Below, piece by piece: positions 41,864-51,296 of a DNA stretch of 64,000 nt. The DNA is from Haloferax mucosum ATCC BAA-1512 (lineage in GTDB: Archaea > Halobacteriota > Halobacteria > Halobacteriales > Haloferacaceae). The notes beneath the pieces were generated by a model. It worked only from the letters and a program-made list of their open reading frames with translations. It did no database searches and was not told where the DNA came from. Positions within the stretch are counted from its first letter, which is position 1; each line of letters opens with the position of its first letter. The DNA lies in contig NZ_AOLN01000007.1 of assembly GCF_000337815.1 (NCBI RefSeq), positions 33,552 through 97,551 of the forward strand. Reading direction: 5' to 3'. Position numbers and translations under genes: made by a program.

Positions 41864-44683
41864 ATGAACGCGGACGCCCAGCGCGAGGCGGTGTACGGCG
41901 CACCGCCGGAGATGCTGGCAGTGCGAGACGACCTGACGCCGATGCTCTCGCAGTACGCCGACCTCTGTGAGACCCACGACGACGCCGTCGTCCTGTTCCA
42001 AGTCGGCGACTTCTACGAGGCGTTCTGCGGCGCGGCGGAAGCGGTCGCCCGAACCTGCGAGGTCACGCTCACGAAACGCGAGGATTCAACCGGTACGTGG
42101 CCGATGGCCGGGATTCCCATCGACAACGCGGCGGGTTACCTCGAACGACTGCTCGATGCGGGCTACCGCGTCGCGCTCGCCGAACAGGTCGAAGACGCCT
42201 CGGAAGCCTCCGGCTTGGTTGACCGCGCCGTCACGCAACTCATCACGCCCGGGACCGTCGTTGACGAAGAGCTACTGGAGGCGGGACGCGCAACCTACCT
42301 CGGGGCGGTCGCCCGCGGCGACGGTGACACCGACGCCGCCGACGAGTACGGCATCGCCGTCCTCGACGTTTCGACCGGCGAGTGTCTCGTTACGGGTGCC
42401 GACAGGGCGCTGGCGCTCGAAGAACTCGAACGCCTGGCCCCCGCCGAACTCGTCGTCGGTCCGAACTGCGACCTCCCGTCGCTTTCTTTCGACCCGATGC
42501 AGACGCCCTTCGAACCGGACGCGTTCGACGTCGAGGCGGCCGAATCGACGCTTTCTTCGTACGCGCCGCGGCCGGACGCCGTCGTCGAATCTGACGCCGA
42601 ATGCCGAGCGGTCGGCGCGCTTCTCGCCTACGCGGAGTACGCCCAAGGTGACTCGAAACTGGAGTACGTGACTCGCGTTACCCGCTTTGACCCGCGCGAG
42701 TTCCTCCAACTCGACGCGACCGCCATCCGGAGCCTCGAACTGTTCGATTCGCGGAGCGCCCGCGCCGGGAGCACGCTCTTTTCGGTCCTCGACGAGACGG
42801 CCTGTGCGCTCGGTCGCCGCCGCCTCGAAGCGTGGCTTCGTCGCCCACTCGTAGACCGCGACGCGATCGAAGCGCGACTGGACGCGGTTGACGCCCTCTG
42901 CGACGACGCTCTCACCCGCGCGGACCTCAGAGACCACCTCTCGGCCGTCTACGACCTCGAACGGCTGGTCGCGCGTGTGTCGCGCGAACGAGCGAACGCC
43001 CGCGACCTCCGGTCGCTGAAGACGACACTCGACCGCGTGCCCGACATCCGCGAGGCGCTCGCCGAAACCGACGCAGACCTCCTCGCCGACTGCCGCGAGT
43101 CGCTTCCCGAACTCGATGGCGTCCGCGACCTCGTGGGTCGAGCGCTCGTCTCCGATCCGCCGCAGGAAATCACCGACGGCGGCGTCATCGCGGACGGATT
43201 CGACGCCGAACTCGACGACCTGCGCGGCACCGCCGAGGCCGGCCGCGAGTGGGTCTCGAAGCTCGAAGCCGAAGAGCGCGAACGAACCGGAATCGACTCG
43301 CTCGAAGTCGGCTACAATCAGGTTCACGGCTACTACATCGAGGTAACGAACCCGAATCTCGACCGCGTGCCAGACGACTACGTGCGCCGCCAGACGCTGA
43401 AGAACTCAGAGCGGTTCTACACGCCCGAACTGAAAGAGCGCGAAGACGAGATTCTCCGGGCCGCCGACCGCGCCGACGCCCTCGAATACGACCTCTTTTG
43501 CGAGGTTCGGGCCGACGTCGCCGCCGAATCGGAACGCATCCAAGCCGTCGCGGACGTGCTGGCCGACCTCGACGTGTTGCGAACCCTCGCCGACGTCGCC
43601 GTCGCCAACGACTACACGCGGCCCGAGTTCCGAACCGAGGGACCCGGAGAGAGCGACCGCACGTCCGACGGCGGCATCGAAATCGATGCCGGACGACATC
43701 CCGTCGTCGAACGCGCCCAAGACGAGTTCGTCCCGAATCCAGCGTCGCTTCCGGCAGGGAGCGTGACGCTCATCACCGGGCCGAACATGTCCGGGAAATC
43801 GACCTACATGCGCCAGGTGGCGCTCGTTTGCATCCTCGCGCAGATGGGAAGTTTCGTCCCCGCCAACGCCGCACGGGTGCCCGTCATCGACCGCGTGTTC
43901 ACCCGTATCGGAGCCTCAGACGACATCGCGGGCGGGCAATCGACGTTCATGCGCGAGATGAGCGAGTTGACCGACATCCTCCACAACGCGACCGACGACT
44001 CGCTCGTCCTCCTCGACGAGGTCGGCCGCGGAACCTCGACCGCCGACGGTCTCGCTATCGCCCGCGCCGCGACCGAGTTCATCCACGACGAAATCGGCGC
44101 GACGACGCTCTTCGCAACCCACTATCACGACCTGACAGACGTCGCCGCCGACCGCGAAACGGTGTTCAACCTCCATTTCACCGCCGCCCAACGCGACGGC
44201 GAGGTCACGTTCCTCCACAGCGTCGCCGACGGTCCCTCGTCGTCTTCCTACGGCGTCGAAGTGGCCCACCTCGCGGGCGTTCCCGGCACGGTCGTTGACC
44301 GCGCGCGGAGCCTCGTCGAATTCGACGTGTCGAAGACGGCCGAGTCGCACGCGACGGATGCCGCCGCAAACGGCCACTCCGAAACTGTCGGGCGCGCCGA
44401 AACAGCCGAGGACGGAACCCTCGCGGCGTACGTCGATGGATTGGAGAACGGACACACCGGGAAGAACGCCCGAGACGTGGAGATGCCGACCGCCGACGCC
44501 GGTGCTGGCTCCGGTGCCGGTTCCGATTCCGATTCCGTCTCCGGCGCTACCGCCGGGTCTGACGCCGGTTTTGACCCCGAACTCGAAGCCGTCGCCAACC
44601 GTCTCCGCGAGGCCGACCTCGTGGATACGACCCCGCTAGAGGCGTTGAACCTCCTCTCGGAACTCAAACACGAACTCGAATGA
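41864..44683 (+). CDS. mutS: DNA mismatch repair protein MutS
   Basis: 939 residues. The mismatch-binding Phe-x-Glu of domain I is present (VLFQVGDFYEAFCG, about 45-58), so it is a recognition-type MutS1, not the MutS2 branch. The core lever and clamp follow. The ATPase has Walker A ITGPNMSGKSTYMRQ (about 636-650), Walker B SLVLLDEVGRGTSTADGLAI, and a Helix-turn element. The tail contains low-complexity Asp/Ser/Gly and a final helix (LVDTTPLEALNLLSELKHELE) that matches the C-terminal tetramer/MutL region. Four bases overlap with mutL, so the two are one operon. Confidence 0.95.
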   Translation: MNADAQREAVYGAPPEMLAVRDDLTPMLSQYADLCETHDDAVVLFQVGDFYEAFCGAAEAVARTCEVTLTKREDSTGTWPMAGIPIDNAAGYLERLLDAGYRVALAEQVEDASEASGLVDRAVTQLITPGTVVDEELLEAGRATYLGAVARGDGDTDAADEYGIAVLDVSTGECLVTGADRALALEELERLAPAELVVGPNCDLPSLSFDPMQTPFEPDAFDVEAAESTLSSYAPRPDAVVESDAECRAVGALLAYAEYAQGDSKLEYVTRVTRFDPREFLQLDATAIRSLELFDSRSARAGSTLFSVLDETACALGRRRLEAWLRRPLVDRDAIEARLDAVDALCDDALTRADLRDHLSAVYDLERLVARVSRERANARDLRSLKTTLDRVPDIREALAETDADLLADCRESLPELDGVRDLVGRALVSDPPQEITDGGVIADGFDAELDDLRGTAEAGREWVSKLEAEERERTGIDSLEVGYNQVHGYYIEVTNPNLDRVPDDYVRRQTLKNSERFYTPELKEREDEILRAADRADALEYDLFCEVRADVAAESERIQAVADVLADLDVLRTLADVAVANDYTRPEFRTEGPGESDRTSDGGIEIDAGRHPVVERAQDEFVPNPASLPAGSVTLITGPNMSGKSTYMRQVALVCILAQMGSFVPANAARVPVIDRVFTRIGASDDIAGGQSTFMREMSELTDILHNATDDSLVLLDEVGRGTSTADGLAIARAATEFIHDEIGATTLFATHYHDLTDVAADRETVFNLHFTAAQRDGEVTFLHSVADGPSSSSYGVEVAHLAGVPGTVVDRARSLVEFDVSKTAESHATDAAANGHSETVGRAETAEDGTLAAYVDGLENGHTGKNARDVEMPTADAGAGSGAGSDSDSVSGATAGSDAGFDPELEAVANRLREADLVDTTPLEALNLLSELKHELE

Positions 44684-46380
44684 TTCGCCGACTCGACCCG
44701 AAGACGCGCTCGAACATCGCCGCCGGAGAGGTCGTCACCCGTCCCGCGAGCGTCGTGGTCGAACTCGTCGAAAACGCACTCGACGCCGGTGCCGAGACGG
44801 TTACAATCGACGTTGACGGCGACGGAACCGACCGAATCCGCGTCGCCGACGACGGCCGTGGGATGTCGAAATCAGACGCCGCACTCGCCGTCGAGCGCCA
44901 CACGACGAGCAAGTTGACCGGCGCGGCAGACCTCGAAACCGTCGAAACCCTCGGCTTTCGGGGCGAAGCCCTCCCGAGCATCGCGGCCGTCTCCCGCCTC
45001 GAACTGACGACTAACGAGGGCGGGCCGCGCGGGACGCGCGTCGTGGTCGAACGCGCCGAGAGCGCCGCAAGCGACGAGCGGGAATCGAGGATCGAGGATG
45101 GCCGAGAAAAGACCGTCTCTCCTGCGGGGCGGGCGCGAGGAACGACTGTCGAAGTCACCGATGTCTTCGCCGACCGCCCGGCCCGAAAGAAGGCGCTCGC
45201 GTCGGCGAAAGCGGAGTTCGCCCGCATCTCGACGGTCGTCACCCGCTACGCGCTGACCCGCCCGGACGTTCGGTTCGCACTCCGACACGACGACCGCGAA
45301 ACGCTCACGACACCCGGAACGGGCCGGTTCGCGGACGCGATGCTCGCAGTCTACGGCCGCGACGCCGCGAGTCACGCTTCGACGTTCGACTCGGTACGCG
45401 ACGTTGCCGACGGCGGTGAGACGGCCACCCTCGAACTCGACGGCGTGCTCTGTCATCCCGACGTGACGCGCTCTCGGCGTGACCACGTTCACGTCTCGGT
45501 AAACGGTCGCGCCCTCGCGGAGCCGCGGCTCAGACGGGCGGTCGCAGACGGTTACGGGACGCTCCTGCCCGACGGACGCGAACCGGTTGGCGTGGTCAGA
45601 CTTCGCCTGCCGCCTGCGTTGGTAGACCACAACGTCCACCCCGCGAAAGACGAGGTCGGCTTCAGAGATGCGGACGCGGTCACCGACGCCGTCGAATCGA
45701 GCGTCCGCGACGCGCTTTCGACCGCCGACCTTCGGCGGAGCGGAGAGTTGGCGATGGACCTCGACAGTTCGCTCGAACCGGTCGCGGCCGAGTCGGTCTT
45801 CGACGACTGCCGCGTCATCGGCCGCTTCCGCGAGTTATACCTGCTCTGTGAGGCCGACGACGACCTGCTCGTCGTGGACCAACACGCCGCCCACGAGCGC
45901 ATCAACTACGAACGCCTCCGCGACGCCGTCGAAACCGCCGGTATCGAGTCCGTCGCGGTTGACCCGCCCGCGACCGTCTCGCTTTCTGCGACCGACGCGG
46001 CGCTCCTCGAATCGAACCGCGACGCCGTCGAAGCACTCGGCTTCCGCGCCGCGGCGTTCGGCGACGGAGCCTACCGCGTCGAAGCCGTTCCAGCACCGCT
46101 CGGGCGGCCGTTTAACCCGGCCGCGCTCGCCGACGCGGTCACAGACGTCGCGGCGGGCGACGCGTCCGACCCGCGCGACGAGTTACTCAAAGACCTCGCG
46201 TGCCATTCCTCTATCAAAGCCGGTGACGACCTCACCGACGAGGAGGCGTCGCAGGTGGTCGAACGACTCGGTGCGTGCGAGACGCCCTACACCTGTCCGC
46301 ACGGCCGGCCGACGATACTCTCTATTGACGAAAAGACGTTCGTCCGGGGGTTCGGACGACGAAGCGGGCGGCAAGGATAA
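44680..46380 (+). CDS. mutL: DNA mismatch repair protein MutL (endonuclease type)
   Basis: 566 residues. The GHKL ATPase motifs are IAAGEVVTRPASVVVELVENALDAGA (motif I, with the ATP-Mg Glu/Asn), ADDGRGM (II) and LETVETLGFRGEALPSI (III). The C-terminal domain carries DQHAAHERINYE (DQHAx2Ex4E, about 398-409), plus ACHSSIKAGD and CPHGRPT, which together form the metal-dependent endonuclease site. This MutL is therefore expected to nick DNA itself, consistent with the absence of mutH here. It couples mismatch recognition by MutS to strand removal. Confidence 0.95.
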   Translation: MIRRLDPKTRSNIAAGEVVTRPASVVVELVENALDAGAETVTIDVDGDGTDRIRVADDGRGMSKSDAALAVERHTTSKLTGAADLETVETLGFRGEALPSIAAVSRLELTTNEGGPRGTRVVVERAESAASDERESRIEDGREKTVSPAGRARGTTVEVTDVFADRPARKKALASAKAEFARISTVVTRYALTRPDVRFALRHDDRETLTTPGTGRFADAMLAVYGRDAASHASTFDSVRDVADGGETATLELDGVLCHPDVTRSRRDHVHVSVNGRALAEPRLRRAVADGYGTLLPDGREPVGVVRLRLPPALVDHNVHPAKDEVGFRDADAVTDAVESSVRDALSTADLRRSGELAMDLDSSLEPVAAESVFDDCRVIGRFRELYLLCEADDDLLVVDQHAAHERINYERLRDAVETAGIESVAVDPPATVSLSATDAALLESNRDAVEALGFRAAAFGDGAYRVEAVPAPLGRPFNPAALADAVTDVAAGDASDPRDELLKDLACHSSIKAGDDLTDEEASQVVERLGACETPYTCPHGRPTILSIDEKTFVRGFGRRSGRQG

Positions 46381-46428
46381 GAGAGATAGCGTCGGGTTTC
46401 GAGCGCCCAAGAGCGTCCGCGACGCGCG

Positions 46429-46647
46429 CTACCAGTCTTTGCACTCGATACAGACGTACTCGTCGCCGTCGAGCCAGCGTTTTTCGACCGTGTCGCCGCA
46501 CGCCGGACACGTGGTTCCGTCGGGCGTCCAACGGTAGGTTGCGAGCGTGCTCACGTCGCGGTCGTCGTTCGCGTCGGCCGTCGGCGACTCGGCAGTCTCC
46601 AGTGTGTCGTCGCCGGTATTGAAATCGTCGAGCGAGCGGTTCGACAT
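46429..46647 (-). CDS. Small zinc-ribbon protein
   Basis: 72 residues. A disordered acidic N-terminus is followed by a single zinc ribbon, TTCPACGDTVEKRWLDGDEYVCIECKDW, with two CxxC pairs. Ends with a Trp. I recall DUF7573-like small haloarchaeal zinc fingers with this ending. Likely a protein or nucleic-acid interaction module; no specific role can be stated. Convergent with mutL. Confidence 0.7.
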   Translation of the reverse strand: MSNRSLDDFNTGDDTLETAESPTADANDDRDVSTLATYRWTPDGTTCPACGDTVEKRWLDGDEYVCIECKDW

Positions 46648-46764
46648 GCCCGGCTATGGTCTCGCGCGGCCCTTATCGGTGCCGACACGTGACGTGTTTT
46701 CCCCGTGTCGTGGGTCCCGTGCGAAACCCACACAATCAATACTACCGAATCCCGACAGTCGCCC

Positions 46765-47001
46765 ATGGCAACACTGACGGATTTCGTCGTGGCGCTCATC
46801 CAGAGTACCCTTGAGTTGGTCGTGAACTTCGCCACCGTAGCGACGAGCGATATCGTCTCACCGGTCATTATCCTCGTCGGGAACCTGTTCATCATCGCGG
46901 CGGTCGGCGCGCTCATCTACGTGGTCCTCGGCGCGCTCGTCGCGGAACTCGGTATCGGCACTACGCCCGGCCAGCGCGGTACGCCTCGGCCGCGAGAGTA
47001 A
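46765..47001 (+). CDS. Two-helix membrane protein of 78 residues
   Basis: Starts MATLTDFVVALIQSTLELVVNFATVATSDIV. It has one amphipathic/hydrophobic helix, then a strong membrane helix (PVIILVGNLFIIAAVGALIYVVLGALVAEL) and a short basic tail TPGQRGTPRPRE. The 3' end overlaps the opposite-strand oxidoreductase gene by 41 bases (46961-47001). No function known. The ATG at 46765 is preferred because the upstream extension is not protein-like. Confidence 0.55.
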   Translation: MATLTDFVVALIQSTLELVVNFATVATSDIVSPVIILVGNLFIIAAVGALIYVVLGALVAELGIGTTPGQRGTPRPRE

Positions 47002-47941
47002 TCGCTTCTTCGAGGTCGGGACCGATTGGTGACCCGACCACGACGCCATCAGCGTGGGCGAGCACCGCGGCCATCCGGTCGGCCACGTCGGCCGGCGTGC
47101 CGGCCATCGAGAAGGCGTCTATCATCGGCGGCGTGACGAGACCGAACGCCTCGGAGAACGCGCCCGCCGAAATCTTCTCGCCGATGTCGCTCGCGCGGTC
47201 GGCGTCGATACCGTGTCTATCGAGGACCGGCGGGGCCGCCCCAGCGGTGATGAAGGCGACCGGCGGGCGAGCGGCCTCGCACGCCGCATCTTCGTCGGCC
47301 GAGATGGAGACGCTGGCGTAGGCGGCGAGCGTGAATTCGCCGCGCGAAGCAGGGCGGTCGGCGCGGCCGATATCGACCTGTTCGCGTGCCCACGCAAGGT
47401 CGTCGGGGTGCGACCCGTTGAACAGCAGGCCGTCGGCGTGTTTGCCGGCCATACGGCACATGTGCGGACCTTCGCCGCCGACGTAGACCGGAATTTCGCC
47501 GGGAACGTCGAAGTTGAGTCCGGCGTCGGTCGCTTCGAAGGTGCCGTCGTGGGTGACGCGCTCGCCGCGCCAGAGGTCCTGTGCGACTTTGAACGCCTCT
47601 AAGACGGAGCGGAGACCGCGTTCGTCTGCCAGTCCGAGGTTCCGGAGCGTCGATGGGTCCCCCGGCCCGATACCGAGGAGTCCGCGGCCGTCCGAGGATT
47701 CGGCGACGGTTGCGACCTTGGCGGCGAGCGTCACGGGATGCATCTCGTAGGGGTTTGCGACGCCGGGTCCGAGGCGAATGTCGTCGGTCTCGGCGGCGAG
47801 TCGTGCGAGGACCGCAAACGGGTCGCGGTTGTTGTAATGACACGAGACGAAACACGAGTCGTACCCCTCGCGTTCGGCCTGTACGCCCAGTTCGACGAGG
47901 TCAGTTACGGGGTGTTCCGGGGTGAGTTCGAGTCCGAGCAT
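46961..47941 (-). CDS. mer: F420-dependent LLM-class reductase, Mer-like
   Basis: 326 residues. A luciferase-like TIM barrel: SCFVSCHYNNRDPFAVLARLA, then RLGPGVANPYEMHPVTLAAKVATVAE, GLLGIGPGD, then IPVYVGGEGPHMCRMAGKHADGLLFNGS. These are the conserved deazaflavin-binding segments of methylenetetrahydromethanopterin reductase (Mer) and relatives. In haloarchaea, which use folate-type C1 carriers, this enzyme likely reduces 5,10-methylene-THF with F420H2. cofE, for the cofactor F420, is next upstream in the same direction, so the genes form a cofactor-enzyme pair. Confidence 0.82.
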   Translation of the reverse strand: MLGLELTPEHPVTDLVELGVQAEREGYDSCFVSCHYNNRDPFAVLARLAAETDDIRLGPGVANPYEMHPVTLAAKVATVAESSDGRGLLGIGPGDPSTLRNLGLADERGLRSVLEAFKVAQDLWRGERVTHDGTFEATDAGLNFDVPGEIPVYVGGEGPHMCRMAGKHADGLLFNGSHPDDLAWAREQVDIGRADRPASRGEFTLAAYASVSISADEDAACEAARPPVAFITAGAAPPVLDRHGIDADRASDIGEKISAGAFSEAFGLVTPPMIDAFSMAGTPADVADRMAAVLAHADGVVVGSPIGPDLEEAITLAAEAYRAGRA

Positions 47942-47971
47942 GAGTGTGGAATAGTGTCGAAACGCGGATTG

Positions 47972-48727
47972 TTAGGGTTCGTAGCTCCAGTCGCGGAGCG
48001 CCTGTCGAACGAAGTCGCCGTCGATGTCGCGGAAGTGAGCGTCGCTTTCGCCGTGGTCGCCCCACTCGAAGTCGCGGACGACGACCACGGGCGTTCCGTC
48101 GTCGCCTTCGCCCTGTACGAGGTTGGCCGCGGCGGCGAGTTCGTCAACGACGCTTTCGACGGTGACGCCGAGTTCGCGGCCGTCGCGGTCGGTCTCACCG
48201 CGCCAATCGCGCGACGGCGCGAGTCCGGCCCAGCCGATAGCGACACCGCGCTGACCGTGTCTGAACGGGCGACCACACGTGTCAGAGACGATGATGCGGT
48301 CTGCGGCGAGTTCGTCGCGGATACGCGCCGCCGACTCGCTCGGGCGCTTCGGAAGCAACAGAAGGTCGTGGTCGGGGACGTTCGACCGGTCGATGCCGGC
48401 GTTGACGCCGACGTGACCGAATCGCGTCTCGGTCAGGAAGAACGGCTCGTCCATCACGAGGGCAACGCTCTCTTCGAGGACGGCCTGTGCGAACCGCGGG
48501 TCCTTCTCGTCGTCGGTCAGTTCGGAGAGTCGTCCGGCGAGTTCCCGCGCTCGCGGACCGGGCGGGAAGTCATCGAGGTCGGCGAACCGTCCTTCGGCCT
48601 TCGAAACGACTGTGGACGCGACACACACCACGTCGTCGGGACGGAGAGTGACGCGGTCCGAGATGATGGCCGCGAGGTCGTCGCCCTCGCGGACCTCGGG
48701 AACGTCGGGGACGGGAAACAGCTCCAT
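47972..48727 (-). CDS. cofE: Coenzyme F420-0:L-glutamate ligase
   Basis: 251 residues from the ATG at 48727 (MELFPVPDVPEVREGDDLAAII). Family segments: DVVCVASTVVSKAEGR, LVMDEPFFLTETRFGHVGVNAGIDRSNV, and IVSDTCGRPFRHGQRGVAIGWAGL, where the S-D-(S/T)-x-G-R-x-x-R motif binds GTP/metal. It adds one or two L-Glu to F420-0. Together with the neighbouring F420-dependent reductase it makes a short functional module. Confidence 0.93.
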   Translation of the reverse strand: MELFPVPDVPEVREGDDLAAIISDRVTLRPDDVVCVASTVVSKAEGRFADLDDFPPGPRARELAGRLSELTDDEKDPRFAQAVLEESVALVMDEPFFLTETRFGHVGVNAGIDRSNVPDHDLLLLPKRPSESAARIRDELAADRIIVSDTCGRPFRHGQRGVAIGWAGLAPSRDWRGETDRDGRELGVTVESVVDELAAAANLVQGEGDDGTPVVVVRDFEWGDHGESDAHFRDIDGDFVRQALRDWSYEP

Positions 48728-48844
48728 AGGAAACGGGAGGGTGACGGCCGTGAAAAACAACGGGATGCTGGCGAACCGGGCCGGTATCGCAGTGGGCGTC
48801 CGATGCCGCGGTACGGTTAAGATATTGTGAACAAATACCAAGGC

Positions 48845-49234
48845 ATGGACGACCGACCGATCGACCCGATGGGACGGCACACCGTCGAGGAGTACCTCGA
48901 ATACGTGGGCCGGGTCCCGGAGTCGATTCGCAACCGGGTTGACAGGGACGTCCACCCGTTGACCGGCGAGCGGCGCTCGTTCCGACTCGACAACCACGTG
49001 CTCTTCGCGGAGCTATATCTGCTCACCGAAAAGATGGGTACCAGTCCGGAGTCAGTCGATATGACGCGGTTCGGCGCGTTTCACGTCTCGTTTTACCGGG
49101 ACCGATTCGGCGCGTTCACCTGCGGAGTGGAGTTCGCCGGTCTCGAACCGAACTTTCACTCGCCCGAAGAGCGCCTTCGCTACGAGGAGTACGACGTCCA
49201 CGAATTCTACACGGAACCCGCGTCCGAGGACTAA
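48845..49234 (+). CDS. Uncharacterised 129-residue protein
   Basis: Starts MDDRPIDPMGRHTVEEYLEYVGRVPESIRNRVDRDVHPL. The protein is rich in Arg, Glu and aromatic residues, with an Ile/Val-rich middle (FHVSFYRDRFGAFTCGVEF). A GTG at 48827 would add six residues. The 5' flanking GTTAAGATAT (about 48815) would be a TATA box for the ATG at 48845. No motif or fold is recognised; codon use and acidity match genes, so it is probably real. Confidence 0.6.
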   Translation: MDDRPIDPMGRHTVEEYLEYVGRVPESIRNRVDRDVHPLTGERRSFRLDNHVLFAELYLLTEKMGTSPESVDMTRFGAFHVSFYRDRFGAFTCGVEFAGLEPNFHSPEERLRYEEYDVHEFYTEPASED

Positions 49235-49258
49235 CGGCCGTACGAGCGCCACCTCGCC

Positions 49259-49777
49259 TCACCCGTCCCATCCAACCCCACCGCTAGCGCCGCGGACGAC
49301 TTCGACTGACAGCGACCCGCCGGCGACGGAGCCAACCATCATCGTCGCGTCGTCGTCGGCGTTCGCCGCCGTCGCAGTACCCGGATTCAGGATTCGGATA
49401 CCATCGGCGACCTCGTCAATCACTTCGTGGATGTGGCCGGCGATACCGATAGCCCCCGTTCCGGCGGCGTCTTTGACAACCTGTGCGACGCGAGTCGTAT
49501 AGCCCGTTCGGGTTCCCGTGCCGTGTGTGACGACGAAGGTGAGACCACCGACTTCGACGACATTGACGATGGGAAGGTCAACCTCCGGCGGGTCGATATT
49601 TCCGCAGACGCCGACGAAGTTCGACGACAGAGAACGGAGGCGGTCGAGCGTCTCCACCGAGTCGAAATCGCCCGCGTGAATCACGAGGTCGGCCGCCCGA
49701 ACGCGGTCTTCGACCCACGTCGGAATCCCGTCCGCCCGACCCGGAACGTGCGTGTCGCTCAACATGGCGAGTCGCAT
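49259..49777 (-). CDS. MJ0936/YfcE-type metallophosphoesterase
   Basis: 172 residues. Motifs: MLSDTHVPG (Asp and His), VIHAGDFD, CGNIDPP, VVTHGTG and AGHIHE, giving the di-metal site of the calcineurin-like superfamily. Short length places it in the MJ0936/YfcE class, phosphodiesterases active in vitro on cyclic nucleotides or artificial esters. The natural substrate is unknown. Its start is divergent from the Nudix-isomerase fusion gene; only 60 bases separate them. Confidence 0.9.
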   Translation of the reverse strand: MRLAMLSDTHVPGRADGIPTWVEDRVRAADLVIHAGDFDSVETLDRLRSLSSNFVGVCGNIDPPEVDLPIVNVVEVGGLTFVVTHGTGTRTGYTTRVAQVVKDAAGTGAIGIAGHIHEVIDEVADGIRILNPGTATAANADDDATMMVGSVAGGSLSVEVVRGASGGVGWDG

Positions 49778-49837
49778 AGTCTCACAAGGACACCATCGTG
49801 AATAGTCGTTTTGTCAGTTGCTAACGTAGTCCAATCC

Positions 49838-51088
49838 ATGACACACGTCGTCACCGCGTTCCTTCGGCACGGCGGGCGCGTGCTTCTCACCCGCCGGAGC
49901 GACCGCGTCGGCACGTATCGCGGCCGTTGGGCCGGCGTCTCCGGATACGTCGAAAGCGACCCCGACGACGCCGAATGCGACGCTCGCAGGGAACTCGAAG
50001 AAGAAGTTGGCGTCACCGACGCGACACTCGTCCGTGCGGGCCGGCCGATGACCATCATCGACGAGGGTCGTGAGTGGACCGTCCACCCGTTTCTGTTCGA
50101 CGTGGCCGACCGCGCAGTCGAACCCAACCAGGAACTCGCCGACGTGGAGTGGGTCCACGCCCCAGTCATCTGCGAGCGCGGCACCGTCCCCGAGTTGTGG
50201 CCGACGTACCGTCGGGTCGCGCCGACGCTCGAAACCGTCCAGACAGACGACACTCACGGCTCGGCGTGGGTGTCGATTCGGGCGCTCGAAGTCCTTCGGG
50301 ACGCCGCCGCGGACGCCGAATCCCGGGCAGTGTTGGTCTCGGTCGCTCGCGCACTCCGCGACGCCCGCCCCAGCATGACCGCCGTCGGAACCCGCATCAA
50401 TCGCGTCATGGCCGAATCCGGTCGGAGTCCAGATGCACTCCGCCGCCGCGCCGAAGCCGAAATCGACAGCGCGGTCGTCGCCGACGAAACCGCGGCGGCG
50501 ACGGCGGCGACGCTCGTCCGGGACCGCGGCTTCGACCGCGTTGCGACGCTTTCGCGGTCCGGAACGGTCGTGGCGGCGCTCGAAGACGCGCGACCGAGTG
50601 TCCTCGTCGCCGAATCACGACCGGGTTTAGAAGGCGTCACCGTCGCCGAATCGCTGGCCAAAAAGGGGTTCAAAATCACGCTGACGACCGACGCCGCGCT
50701 TCCCGGTCTCGTCGCGGACGGGGCTGTCGATGCCGTCCTCGTCGGTGCCGACACCGTTCTCTCGTCCGGAGACGTGGTGAACAAGGTCGGAAGCTACCCC
50801 GTCGCGCTGGCGGCCGCCCGCGCCGGCGTTCCGTATGTTGCCGTCTGCGCCCGCGACAAGATACGCGACGACGACGAGTTCGTCGGCGAAGACGGCGGTT
50901 CGTTGTACGACGGCGAGGCGTCGGTGACGACTGCGAACCCGCGTTTCGAGGTCGTTCCAGCGGCGTTCGTGACGGGCGTCGTCACCGAGGACGGCGTGCT
51001 CGACGCCGACGCGGTTTCGGAGGTCGCGGCGGAGCACGCCGAACTCGAAGCGTGGGACGACGATGACGCGGGAGCGACCGACCGATGA
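49838..51088 (+). CDS. Nudix domain fused to ribose-1,5-bisphosphate isomerase/eIF2B-like domain
   Basis: 416 residues. The N-terminal half (1-150) is a Nudix domain with the box GYVESDPDDAECDARRELEEEVGV, an extended GX5EX7REUXEEXGU. The C-terminal half (about 155-416) is an eIF2B/R15P-isomerase fold: MTAVGTRINRVMAESG, LSRSGTVVAALEDARPSVLVAESRPGLEG, then LVGADTVLSSGDVVNKVGSYPVALAAARAGVPYVAVC. VGADTVL and NKVGS are the substrate-binding stretches. R15P isomerase feeds ribose from nucleotides into RuBisCO in archaea; the Nudix half would produce or clear a phosphorylated sugar. The start ATG at 49838 fits the Nudix fold. Confidence 0.88.
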   Translation: MTHVVTAFLRHGGRVLLTRRSDRVGTYRGRWAGVSGYVESDPDDAECDARRELEEEVGVTDATLVRAGRPMTIIDEGREWTVHPFLFDVADRAVEPNQELADVEWVHAPVICERGTVPELWPTYRRVAPTLETVQTDDTHGSAWVSIRALEVLRDAAADAESRAVLVSVARALRDARPSMTAVGTRINRVMAESGRSPDALRRRAEAEIDSAVVADETAAATAATLVRDRGFDRVATLSRSGTVVAALEDARPSVLVAESRPGLEGVTVAESLAKKGFKITLTTDAALPGLVADGAVDAVLVGADTVLSSGDVVNKVGSYPVALAAARAGVPYVAVCARDKIRDDDEFVGEDGGSLYDGEASVTTANPRFEVVPAAFVTGVVTEDGVLDADAVSEVAAEHAELEAWDDDDAGATDR

Positions 51089-51296
51089 AAACTGTGAAAT
51101 GAGGCACCGACCTACCTTCTTTCGGGCGGCGGTGACGAAGGTTACCCCCACCGAGCCCCTTGTGACGACGCTCAACAACACCCGAGCCGCCCTTCTGACG
51201 ACGATTGCCCACCGAGACACATCTTCTTTCCACTCCCCGTGCGACACCGACACACAACCCCGGTGCGGTTTCACCTACTGCACCCCCAGCTACCGT

